Positions 1-5,267 are shown, counted from the stretch's first letter. The stretch is DNA of 5,751 bases from Lachnospiraceae bacterium (GCA_902363675.1 CABJAV010000066.1:1-5751), one strand, 5' to 3'. Numbers and translations: made by a program. Notes: a model not told the origin generated them from the sequence alone.

Positions 1-151
1 TATCAAGTTTCTGTACGTAGGCTCAAGAACTTTGTTACACCACTTCCTTCATCCATACCATTACTGGTACCGACTTGTGGTTCACTACACTTGGCGGTAA
101 ATACCCGTGACTGGACTTTCACCAGTAAGATTAGTGCCATGCTCGGCACAC
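1..151 (-). mobile_element. Group II intron, 5' end (partial, runs off the left edge)
   Basis: Read on the minus strand, the segment starts with GTGTGCC at position 151, matching the GUGYG 5' end of bacterial group II introns. It folds into short stems expected of early domain I: GTGCC/GGCAC around a six-base loop at the very start, then ACTGG/CCAGT around TGAAAGT, then TACC/GGTA. The phrase GTGAAAGTCCAGT and, further in, ACGTACAGAAACTTGATA resemble the 5' regions of clostridial group II introns as I remember them. The 5' exon is a terminator hairpin plus U-tract (152-191), the docking site typical of bacterial class C (group IIC) introns. Only the first 151 nt are present; the reverse transcriptase/maturase gene and domains V-VI would lie beyond position 1. 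Two open frames cross this segment (one on each strand), but neither has a ribosome binding site or recognisable protein. Intron identity is fairly sure; class C is inferred mainly from the insertion site. Confidence 0.72.
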
Positions 152-191
152 TAGAAAAACAGATGATAGAGGATATCTCTACCATCTGTTT
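152..191 (-). terminator. Rho-independent terminator of the small repeat-protein gene; intron docking site
   Basis: The arms AAACAGATGGTAGAG and CTCTATCATCTGTTT (191-177 and 171-157) form a 15-bp stem with one G-U pair around a 5-nt loop. A short U-rich tail (TTTCTA) follows, ending at position 152, where the group II intron begins. The hairpin starts 33 nt after the stop codon of the upstream minus-strand gene, so it is that gene's natural terminator. Confidence 0.88.
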
Positions 192-224
192 ACTACTATC
201 ATATGCAACTATGCCAAAAACGTA

Positions 225-467
225 CTAATAATTACGATTTTCTGCAGAATCGGTTGTTCTGTTTGTCATCTTGTTGTCTGACTTATTGCTTGTCTGATTT
301 GTACTCTTATTGCTTGTCTTGTCGCTTGTTTTATCGCTTGTGCGGTTACTTGTCTTATTGCTTGTCTTGTTGGAATACTGGTTTTCACTCCTATTGCTTC
401 CATTCACGTTCTTTGCATCGTTTGTGCTGTTTGAAACACCACTTTTGTTACTGCTGTTGTAAGCCAT
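225..467 (-). CDS. Small Asn/Ser/Thr/Lys-rich repeat protein (80 aa), function unknown
   Basis: I do not recognise a named family. The ATG at 467 is preceded by a perfect AGGAGG (474-479) at good spacing, so it is preferred over an in-frame GTG at 533 that would add 22 residues and translate the leader hairpin. The protein has no hydrophobic segment, no signal peptide and no cysteine, and is almost entirely Asn, Ser, Thr, Lys and Asp, so it should be hydrophilic and disordered. Residues 33-64 are eight tetrads of the type N/D-K-T-S (variants NRTS, NKST, NQTS, NKSD); the C-terminus is ENRNY. The gene is monocistronic, lying between the ABC operon terminator and its own terminator. Similar tiny Asn/Ser/Lys-rich proteins occur in spore-forming clostridia as I recall, so a spore or surface role is possible but not shown. 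Translation of the ORF is well supported; function is open. Confidence 0.75.
   Translation of the reverse strand: MAYNSSNKSGVSNSTNDAKNVNGSNRSENQYSNKTSNKTSNRTSDKTSDKTSNKSTNQTSNKSDNKMTNRTTDSAENRNY
276..371 (-). repeat. 12-bp imperfect tandem repeat, eight units, in frame
   Basis: Eight consecutive 12-nt units of the type AATAAGACAAGC on the minus strand (seen on the plus strand as repeated CTTGTCTTATTG) encode residues 33-64 of the small protein. The units differ at several bases while keeping the N/D-K-T-S pattern. This suggests growth by slippage followed by drift under selection for the peptide pattern. Confidence 0.85.
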
Positions 468-473
468 ACTGTA

Positions 474-527
474 CCTCCTGATCGTGCTTTCAGGAAAATT
501 GCCGGGAACGTTCCCGTTCCATTTTCC
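474..527 (-). promoter_or_regulatory. Leader with two mutually exclusive hairpins covering the Shine-Dalgarno of the small gene
   Basis: In minus-strand RNA order, hairpin 1 pairs GGAAAAT (527-521) with ATTTTCC (499-493). Inside it GGAAC (520-516) pairs with GTTCC (509-505), with a five-base bulge; the segment also holds the perfect palindrome GGGAACGTTCCC (504-515). Hairpin 2 pairs TCCTGA (495-490) with TCAGGA (481-476) around an eight-base loop; its 3' arm takes four of the six bases of the AGGAGG ribosome binding site (474-479). The hairpins share bases 493-495, so forming all of one excludes all of the other. The pairings are directly visible; that they act as a translational switch is inference. 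The palindrome could instead be a DNA operator. Confidence 0.45.
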
Positions 528-578
528 CTCCACATTGTATTGATTTGTTACAAAAATAGTGTCTCAAACTTCTAAAAA

Positions 579-584
579 ATTATA
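579..584 (-). promoter_or_regulatory. Possible -10 element (TATAAT) for the small repeat-protein gene
   Basis: A consensus TATAAT on the minus strand would place the start of transcription near 573 and give a leader of about 105 nt that includes both hairpins. No good -35 lies at 16-18 bp, so either another factor helps or the real promoter is elsewhere. A second TATAAT at 617-622 has the same weakness. The flank also holds an 8-bp inverted repeat GAAAAGAT/ATCTTTTC (632-651) of unknown role. Confidence 0.25.
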
Positions 585-688
585 CATTGTTTTGATTGCT
601 TTTTATAAATCAATCTATTATAATTATTCACGAAAAGATCTTTATCTTTTCAATGTTATACCTCTTATTAATTATTTATACTCCCCTC

Positions 689-718
689 AAAAGGCTCAGT
701 CACATGACTGAGCCTTTT
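689..718 (-). terminator. Terminator of the GntR-ABC operon
   Basis: AAAAGGCTCAGTCA (689-702) and TGACTGAGCCTTTT (705-718) form a perfect 14-bp stem with a two-base centre (in practice a slightly larger loop). It lies 11 bp beyond the stop codon of the last permease gene. The 3' arm ends in TTTT on both strands, so it could work in both directions, but only minus-strand genes flank it. Confidence 0.88.
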
Positions 719-729
719 ACCTTTTATTA

Positions 730-1407
730 TTAAGAGTTTCTTTTCATCGCAGCACCAAATGCAGACTTAGATAATGGAAATTTGTAAAACAATGATGCGA
801 TTCCATATTCTGCCAATGCTCCCAACAGAATCAATCCGATATCCAATACCACCGCCAGTACTGGATGAATCTGAACCATTCCGCTCATCATACCACCTTT
901 TCCGAATGATGCCATTCCGGCAGACATCCCAAGTCCAAACATCAGACTATACATAATAATCAAAGATATGATAAAGAATTTATAGCAGACACCATTAAAA
1001 ATCATCAAGAAGAACATCCATATACCAATCTGTAATAATTGCCATCCAAGATTTCCTGAAATGTTACCGGTTGCATATGCAATTCCTTTCAATAAGGTTG
1101 CCCATGCCAGCATAAGTAATCCGCCACAGGCTGAAATTTTTGCGGGTATGGAAGTCTGCAATGCTTTCTTATACGGTGATGTCTGTGCCATTTCTGATAT
1201 ATCCAGCGAAATCAGCATCTGTGTCGGGAACATAACTGCGCAAAACAAAAATACACTTCCCATGTCTATCATATTTACTTCTCCAAGTATTGGAAACACT
1301 TCCCATACAGATCCCAGTATCAAAAACAAAATTCCAAATGCCACCTGTGATTTAAAACTCAGTCCACATTTCATTAAACAAAACAGATCACTTATTTTCT
1401 TTTTCAT
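730..1407 (-). CDS. ABC transporter membrane subunit 2 (225 aa, about six TM segments)
   Basis: Last gene of the GntR-ABC operon. The protein is strongly hydrophobic, with likely membrane segments near residues 22-43, 50-69, 92-113, 122-144, 146-168 and 181-207. It has a basic N-terminus (MKKKISDLF) and a basic C-terminus (AAMKRNS), as expected for an integral membrane protein with cytoplasmic ends. There is no ATPase motif. Position after an ABC ATPase and another membrane protein makes it the second transmembrane domain of the exporter or sensor complex. The ATG at 1407 lies inside the previous gene: the two reading frames overlap by 20 bp, and AGAGGAAG a few bases upstream serves as the ribosome binding site, so translation is probably coupled. 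A Gly/Met-rich stretch (about residues 158-178, MSAGMASFGKGGMMSG) lies between the last two segments. I cannot name the family; the role rests on context and hydrophobicity. Confidence 0.82.
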   Translation of the reverse strand: MKKKISDLFCLMKCGLSFKSQVAFGILFLILGSVWEVFPILGEVNMIDMGSVFLFCAVMFPTQMLISLDISEMAQTSPYKKALQTSIPAKISACGGLLMLAWATLLKGIAYATGNISGNLGWQLLQIGIWMFFLMIFNGVCYKFFIISLIIMYSLMFGLGMSAGMASFGKGGMMSGMVQIHPVLAVVLDIGLILLGALAEYGIASLFYKFPLSKSAFGAAMKRNS

Positions 1408-2041
1408 AATAACTTCCTCTCAAACATTTCACAGTATGTTTTACTATAAACACATTGATAATCACGTTCGCAATTACAAATATTACGACCATAATTTTCA
1501 AAATCAAATCCCGCTTTCCTGCGCAATCCATCAGATAACTGCAGCTGCCATACAATATCGCATAAATGATGCCTGACACACCACCGATTGCTAACTGCAT
1601 CATTACACCATAATTCCAATGCCGGATAATAACAAGTGTGAGACAAATAACAAATTCTGCAATCAACAGTACGAGCAAATAATGCCAGCTTCCTTTCTGT
1701 ACCAAAAGCAAAAAACCAGGAACTAACATATACACACCTCTGCGGATGCAATCTCCTGTCATCCCTGCAGCCAGAGTACTTTCTCCTCTCAGAGATGTTT
1801 TTAAGTATTCCATACTCCTGGTGCTTTTTTCACAAATCCCACCAAAAATCCAATAATCTACAAGCACCTCATACCAGACAACATAAACAAAAAATAAAAT
1901 GACGGAAATACCAGCACTAAATAAATTTGCATAAACAAACAATTCAATCAGTCCCAGGATGATGCATGGTATCACTGCAAGACCAAAGATTTTATAAGCT
2001 GTCGGTGTAAATACCCCGTAACTTTTCCATATCTTTTTCAT
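1388..2041 (-). CDS. ABC transporter membrane subunit 1 (217 aa, about six TM segments)
   Basis: Hydrophobic protein with likely membrane segments near residues 18-39, 43-66, 102-115, 119-139, 145-170 and 181-201. A short cytoplasmic loop (about 69-100) is rich in charged residues (EKSTRS, KTSLRGE) and could carry the coupling helix that touches the ATPase. The C-terminus is charged (YYEKENK). It follows the ATPase gene by nine bases, and the ATPase stop codon TAG is the start of its ribosome binding site TAGGAGG (2053-2047), which points to coupled translation. With the next gene it would form a heterodimeric membrane domain like those in YtrA-controlled transporters. Sequence alone does not show the substrate or the direction of transport; export of, or defence against, an envelope-active compound is the usual expectation for this layout. 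Start ATG 2041 is well supported. Confidence 0.83.
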   Translation of the reverse strand: MKKIWKSYGVFTPTAYKIFGLAVIPCIILGLIELFVYANLFSAGISVILFFVYVVWYEVLVDYWIFGGICEKSTRSMEYLKTSLRGESTLAAGMTGDCIRRGVYMLVPGFLLLVQKGSWHYLLVLLIAEFVICLTLVIIRHWNYGVMMQLAIGGVSGIIYAILYGSCSYLMDCAGKRDLILKIMVVIFVIANVIINVFIVKHTVKCLRGSYYEKENK

Positions 2042-2050
2042 AACATCCTC

Positions 2051-2953
2051 CTACTTTGCATTGGATGCGAAATGCTTCATAATAGCAACACTGATCTGTG
2101 ACAAACTTGCCGTCTCAACTGAAATATCACATCCTGCCAGTTCATCTAACTTTTCTGACAGGCAGATACCTTCATAACCATACTTCGTAGAATGAATGCT
2201 ATATAACACCTTCTGTGCACAAGCCAGATCCTTTACCTCACCTTTTACCATGACATATTTTTCTTTCAGATCTTCCACAAAACCAGCTTCCGCAATCTGT
2301 CCATGTGACATGATAATTGCATAATCTGTAACATTTTCCATATCAGCAATATTATGTGTCGAGAAAAATACGGTGCGCTTTCCCTCCTCTTCGAGAAGAT
2401 ACTCACGAATCAGATCGCACAGACGATCTCTCATCAAAGGATCTAACGGTGATGCCGGTTCATCCATCAGGAGCATCTTTGTATCTCTTGCCAGAACTCC
2501 GGCAATCATAAGTTTCATACGATTACCATCCGACAGCGAATTTACTTTCTTGCCTAAATAATTGCTGTCGGCTCCTACTGATAGCTCATTCAGCCAATGT
2601 TCAAAGCGCTCTTTATGGAAATTCGAAAACAAAAGTTCACTGACCGATTCGACCTGTTTGATCTTCCACTGTGGAAGGTAATAACTTCCCGGTCCGGTAT
2701 ATCCAATCTGTTCTTTTACTTCCGGTTTATTTTCCCTGTCCTTGTCACTGTACGCTCCAAAATAACGAAGTTCACCTTTATAATCCAATCGGATGCCCGC
2801 AAGAATGTTCATCAAAGTTGTCTTGCCAGCACCATTCTCTCCAATCAATGCCGTTGCAAATCCCTGCGGAATCGTTAACTGTGGAATATCTAATGTAAAT
2901 CCCTTATATTTCTTGTAAATATTGTCTCCTACAATTGCATAATTCAGATCCAT
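2051..2953 (-). CDS. ABC transporter ATP-binding protein (300 aa)
   Basis: Cytoplasmic ATPase that powers the two membrane subunits encoded downstream. Visible motifs: Walker A GENGAGKTT (residues 38-46, Lys44), signature LSDGN (140-144), Walker B MLLMDE (160-165, Glu165), D-loop SPLDP (168-172) and H-loop STH (198-200, His200). The usual Q-loop phrase IGYLPQ reads IGYTGPGSYYLPQW (83-96), so no Gln sits at the normal place. Related ATPases of the YtrB/antimicrobial-peptide type also depart from the consensus here, so I read this as a subfamily feature, not a defect. Residues about 230-300 form a C-terminal extension beyond the core domain. Start ATG 2953 is preceded by AGAGGAGA at good spacing. 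It lies second in the operon after the GntR repressor, separated by an unusual 105-nt spacer. ABC ATPase identity is near certain; the YtrB-like label rests on context. Confidence 0.95.
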   Translation of the reverse strand: MDLNYAIVGDNIYKKYKGFTLDIPQLTIPQGFATALIGENGAGKTTLMNILAGIRLDYKGELRYFGAYSDKDRENKPEVKEQIGYTGPGSYYLPQWKIKQVESVSELLFSNFHKERFEHWLNELSVGADSNYLGKKVNSLSDGNRMKLMIAGVLARDTKMLLMDEPASPLDPLMRDRLCDLIREYLLEEEGKRTVFFSTHNIADMENVTDYAIIMSHGQIAEAGFVEDLKEKYVMVKGEVKDLACAQKVLYSIHSTKYGYEGICLSEKLDELAGCDISVETASLSQISVAIMKHFASNAK

Positions 2954-3058
2954 CTCAATCTCCTCTTTATTTAATCTTTTTTCTTTCTTATTATTTATTT
3001 CCTTGTTTCTACTCTCTTTTTATTTACTTTCTTTTTCTCCACTCTTTTTTCACAATTC
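2954..3058 (-). other. C-depleted, purine-rich intra-operon spacer before the ATPase gene
   Basis: These 105 nt between the GntR stop and the ATPase start are almost free of C on the mRNA strand: I count one, opposite the single plus-strand G at 3005. The RNA is A/G/U with long A-rich runs and ends in the AGAGGAGA ribosome binding site. Without C it cannot make G-C stems, so it should be single-stranded. No reading frame, terminator or promoter is convincing in it. An unstructured translation-enhancing or ribosome-standby leader is a plausible reading. Confidence 0.55.
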
Positions 3059-3433
3059 CTACAGTTCATCCATGGAAAGTAACGTCTGCAGTGTATCTAC
3101 CAGTTCTGTATTGCTCATGCCAGCAATCTTAGCTGCAGCAATCGCAGCTGTCAGTGATTCCTCCACTTTACGCAAATGCTGCTCTTTTAGCATCTCACTG
3201 TCCTGTGCATTCACATAAAAACCTTTTCCCTGAACCGCGGTAACTAACCCTTCTTCTGCCAATTGCTCATAGGCTTTCATTGTTGTGATCACACTGATTT
3301 TCAAGTCCTTCGCCAATCCTCGAATGGAAGGCAGATACTCGCCCTGTGCAAACTTCCCAGCCAAAATATCTGCCCGAAACTGATTTGCAATCTGCTGATA
3401 AATCGGCTCACCAGAATTTTGTAATATTTTCAT
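3059..3433 (-). CDS. GntR-family transcriptional regulator, YtrA subfamily (124 aa)
   Basis: DNA-binding repressor expected to control its own operon. The N-terminus carries the GntR winged helix-turn-helix: PIYQQIANQFRADILAGKF (10-28), then GEYLPSIRGLAKDLKIS (31-47, recognition region), then AYEQLAEEGLVTAVQGKGFYV (54-74, wing). Only about 50 residues follow, an Ala/Leu/Glu-rich helical tail for dimerisation. This short C-terminal region is what separates the YtrA subfamily from GntR proteins with FadR, HutC or aminotransferase domains, and 124 aa is the usual size. Start ATG 3433 is preceded by AAGGTGG at good spacing. It is the first gene of the operon, followed by ATPase and permeases, the standard YtrA arrangement in Firmicutes, where the regulator is typically released under cell-envelope antibiotic stress. 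The specific inducer here is unknown. Confidence 0.93.
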   Translation of the reverse strand: MKILQNSGEPIYQQIANQFRADILAGKFAQGEYLPSIRGLAKDLKISVITTMKAYEQLAEEGLVTAVQGKGFYVNAQDSEMLKEQHLRKVEESLTAAIAAAKIAGMSNTELVDTLQTLLSMDEL

Positions 3434-3466
3434 CTAACCACCTTTTTACTTTTTTCTTTTTCTGCT

Positions 3467-3507
3467 ACAGTTAACTGTTTATGTGTTATATATACACCAT
3501 ATACAGA
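3467..3507 (-). promoter_or_regulatory. Operator-like palindromes at the GntR-ABC promoter
   Basis: Two symmetric elements sit on the promoter. ACAGTTAACTGT (3467-3478) is a perfect 12-bp palindrome just downstream of the expected transcription start. Across the -10, CTGTATATG (3506-3498) and CATAAACAG (3483-3475) form a wider inverted repeat with 8 of 9 matches, and inside it GTGT/ACAC flank TATATAT-type DNA. Both share the half-site ACAG/CTGT. A GntR dimer bound here would block initiation. The symmetry is visible; assigning it to the adjacent GntR protein is inference. Confidence 0.5.
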
Positions 3508-3517
3508 TGATTGTCAA
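3489..3517 (-). promoter_or_regulatory. Sigma-A promoter of the GntR-ABC operon
   Basis: On the minus strand a perfect TTGACA (3517-3512) is followed after exactly 17 bp by TATATA (3494-3489), only one base from the consensus -10. Transcription should begin near 3482, about 50 nt upstream of the GntR start codon. Confidence 0.75.
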
Positions 3518-3573
3518 TGTTAATTTACAAAATTTTGCCGTATAAGGAATTCCAAAAGAATTTCGTATACTAT

Positions 3574-3607
3574 AAAAAGCAGTCTCCTCTCTCGGAAACT
3601 GCTTTTT
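3574..3607 (-). terminator. Terminator after the MocR-type gene
   Basis: AAAAAGCAGT (3574-3583) and ACTGCTTTTT (3598-3607) form a 10-bp stem, extended by TCC/GGA across one mismatch around a pyrimidine-rich loop. The T-run at the 3' arm on either strand makes it usable in both directions. It lies about 95 bp beyond the MocR stop codon and shields the GntR promoter from read-through. The interval 3608-3702 holds no other feature I can support. Confidence 0.8.
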
Positions 3608-3702
3608 CTGCCTGACACCTACTATTTTATCTTTATCATTTTATACTGCTTTAAATTTTGTCTTATAATTTTTCCTATAATTTCATCTGTATAATTCCAT
3701 TC

Positions 3703-4809
3703 TTACATTTTACGTTGTCTACGCACACGATTTAAATGCTGCTCAAAATAACCCTTATTAATAAATTCCGCAAGTGCATATTGTTCCAACACCGGTACTG
3801 TACATGAAAACCCACCTGAGGTCTCATGATAACGCTTTAATAAGCGCTGTGGCAAAATCATATAGCCCATACGAATTGAGGGTGAAAGGCTTTTCGAAAA
3901 AGTATTAATATAAATTACAGAATGGCTACTATCCAACATAAACAGTGTCTCTATTGGCTTACCCGGCATGAAAAATTCACTGTCAAAATCGTCTTCTACA
4001 ATATAACGATTTTCTCTTCCCGCCCACGCCAGATATTCATAACGTTTTGCAATCGGAGCCGTAACTCCGGAAGGATAACTGTGAAAAGGCGTTACATGAA
4101 GTACACTTGCAGACGTACTCTGTAACAGTTCTGTCTTAATACCATTTTCATCCATTTGAAGTAGTTCACAAGCTGCCCCTGTTCCTTCATATACCTTTTG
4201 AATCTGGTGGTATGACGGATCTTCAATACCATAGATCCGGTCACTCCCCAAAAGCCGAACCACAGTGCCATATAGATGTTCTGCTCCGGAACCAATAATA
4301 ATCTGTTCCGGTTGTGCAAAAACCCCACGATAACGCAACAAATAGGATGCAATACTATTTCTCAAAATAGCACACCCTTCATTTGGCGAACGATGTAATA
4401 ATTCCTCTCCATACTGCGTTATAACACTTCTTACTGTCTTGAAATATAATGAATATGGAAACGTATTTAATGCCGTATCCGGCAATCTCCCATCCTCAAT
4501 ATACTCGATTTGTTCCGGCAACATATGAAGCTGTCTCTCACTCCCTGCAGCTTCTGAGATCGTTGCATGAATTTCACATACATAATAACCACTTCGTTCC
4601 CGCGGTTCAATATATCCTTCATCTTTTAGCATTTGATATGCATTCTCTATCGTAATAAGACTTACTCCAAGATGTTCCGCAAGACTTCTTTTGGATGGCA
4701 GTTTTTCTCCTTTTTTGAGAGTGCCTCCCTCTATATCTCTTCGAATACTTTTGTATATGTAATAATATTTTGATTCATCCTTACGCTGTGTTAAATTATA
4801 TGTAAGCAT
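3703..4809 (-). CDS. MocR/PdxR-family regulator (GntR wHTH + aminotransferase-like domain), C-terminally short, 368 aa
   Basis: A PLP-binding transcription factor. Residues about 15-78 are a GntR winged helix (YKSIRRDIEGGTLKKGEKLP, then LAEHLGVS, then YVCEIH). From about 105 on it has a class I aminotransferase fold: GSGAEHLYG (173-181), EDPSYHQI (196-203), TPFHSYPSG (240-248), VEDDFDSEF (271-279) and the PLP-lysine motif TFSKSLSPSIRMGY (303-316, Lys306). These match family positions, so PLP binding looks intact. Family members are usually about 460-490 aa; this one stops after HLNRVRRQRKM, so the small C-terminal subdomain of the fold is missing. Start ATG 4809 has GGAGG right before it; an in-frame ATG at 4905 lies inside tRNA-Arg and is rejected. 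It follows a tRNA operon terminator with no promoter room. Target genes are unknown; it may be a degenerating gene. Confidence 0.85.
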   Translation of the reverse strand: MLTYNLTQRKDESKYYYIYKSIRRDIEGGTLKKGEKLPSKRSLAEHLGVSLITIENAYQMLKDEGYIEPRERSGYYVCEIHATISEAAGSERQLHMLPEQIEYIEDGRLPDTALNTFPYSLYFKTVRSVITQYGEELLHRSPNEGCAILRNSIASYLLRYRGVFAQPEQIIIGSGAEHLYGTVVRLLGSDRIYGIEDPSYHQIQKVYEGTGAACELLQMDENGIKTELLQSTSASVLHVTPFHSYPSGVTAPIAKRYEYLAWAGRENRYIVEDDFDSEFFMPGKPIETLFMLDSSHSVIYINTFSKSLSPSIRMGYMILPQRLLKRYHETSGGFSCTVPVLEQYALAEFINKGYFEQHLNRVRRQRKM

Positions 4810-4822
4810 AATTCCTCCGTTT

Positions 4823-4854
4823 AAAAAAAGAGTTCTCAAAACTGAGAACTCTTT
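4823..4854 (-). terminator. tRNA operon terminator abutting the MocR ribosome binding site
   Basis: AAAGAGTTCTCA (4854-4843 on the minus strand) and TGAGAACTCTTT (4838-4827) form a perfect 12-bp stem around a four-base loop, followed by a T-run to 4823. It starts six bases after the tRNA-Arg 3' end. The GGAGG of the MocR gene begins within five bases of the T-run, so termination here would decide MocR expression. The perfect symmetry would also suit an operator. Confidence 0.88.
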
Positions 4855-4859
4855 CAATA

Positions 4860-4933
4860 CGTGCGCGAGAAGATTCGAACTCCCGACACCTTGGTCCGTA
4901 GCCAAGTGCTCTATCCAGCTGAGCTACGCACAC
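4860..4933 (-). tRNA. tRNA-Arg (anticodon ACG)
   Basis: Acceptor GTGTGCG pairs with CGCGCAC (one G-U pair). The anticodon stem CTTGG/CCAAG encloses the loop CTACGGA, anticodon ACG. The T-loop TTCGAAT is canonical and the discriminator is G. No CCA is encoded. The ACG wobble base would need deamination to inosine. It is the last tRNA of the cluster, directly before the terminator. Confidence 0.95.
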
Positions 4934-4960
4934 ATATTAACTTAATGCACTTTCGTGCAA

Positions 4961-5044
4961 TGCCGGCGACCGGAATCGAACCGGTACTGTATCGCTACAA
5001 CAGGATTTTAAGTCCTGCGCGTCTGCCAGTTCCGCCACGCCGGC
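4961..5044 (-). tRNA. tRNA-Leu (anticodon TAA)
   Basis: An 84-nt class II tRNA with a long variable arm. Acceptor GCCGGCG/CGCCGGC is fully paired, the anticodon stem CAGGA/TCCTG encloses CTTAAAA (anticodon TAA), and the T-arm is CCGGTTCGATTCCGG. The discriminator is A and no CCA is encoded. A small hairpin with a GAAA loop (4946-4959) follows within two bases. Confidence 0.95.
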
Positions 5045-5049
5045 ATAAA

Positions 5050-5122
5050 TGGGACCTACAGGGCTCGAACCTGTGACCCTCTGCTTGTAAGGCAGATGCT
5101 CTCCCAGCTGAGCTAAGATCCC
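5050..5122 (-). tRNA. tRNA-Val (anticodon TAC)
   Basis: Acceptor GGGATCT pairs with AGGTCCC (one U-G pair). The anticodon stem TCTGC/GCAGA encloses CTTACAA, anticodon TAC. The T-arm ACAGGTTCGAGCCCTGT is canonical, the discriminator is A, and no CCA is encoded. Only five bases separate it from tRNA-Leu. Confidence 0.95.
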
Positions 5123-5181
5123 ATATAAAACAATGTATAAATGCTGGTATACATTATTCAAACAAGTCATAAAACTTGTAA

Positions 5182-5255
5182 CGACCCAGACGGGACTCGA
5201 ACCCGTGACCTCCGCCGTGACAGGGCGGCGCTCTAACCAACTGAGCCACTAGGCC
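5182..5255 (-). tRNA. tRNA-Asp (anticodon GTC)
   Basis: Acceptor GGCCTAG pairs with CTGGGTC with wobble pairs. The anticodon stem CCGCC/GGCGG encloses CTGTCAC, anticodon GTC. The discriminator is G, as expected for Asp identity, and no CCA is encoded. It is the first tRNA downstream of the internal promoter at 5268-5296. Confidence 0.95.
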
Positions 5256-5267
5256 AAATCATTACAT

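Noticed and set aside
3..228. Open reading frames on both strands across the left edge (minus 3-185, plus 1-228).
   Set aside because: They cross the intron 5' end and, on the plus strand, the terminator hairpin. Neither has a ribosome binding site or familiar protein sequence; structured intron RNA explains the segment better.
276..371. The tandem 12-bp repeats as a CRISPR or iteron array.
   Set aside because: Units are contiguous without spacers, imperfect, and keep an in-frame peptide pattern, so they are a coding repeat.
203..481. Cys/Leu/Tyr-rich plus-strand frame opposite the small repeat gene.
   Set aside because: It is the antisense image of the 12-bp repeats, has no ribosome binding site, and its composition is an artefact of the repeat.
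1061..1751. Other long frames overlapping the two permease genes (plus 1061-1576 and minus 1404-1751).
   Set aside because: They lack ribosome binding sites and membrane or domain patterns, while the overlapping permease frames have both.
2935..3218. Phe/Leu/Ser-rich plus-strand frames over the C-poor spacer.
   Set aside because: The hydrophobic look comes from the T-rich complement of a polypurine tract; there is no Shine-Dalgarno, and they run antisense into the GntR gene.
4810..4905. 32-residue N-terminal extension of the MocR-type protein from an ATG at 4905.
   Set aside because: It would translate part of tRNA-Arg and the terminator hairpin. The ATG at 4809 has an adjacent GGAGG and begins where family members begin.
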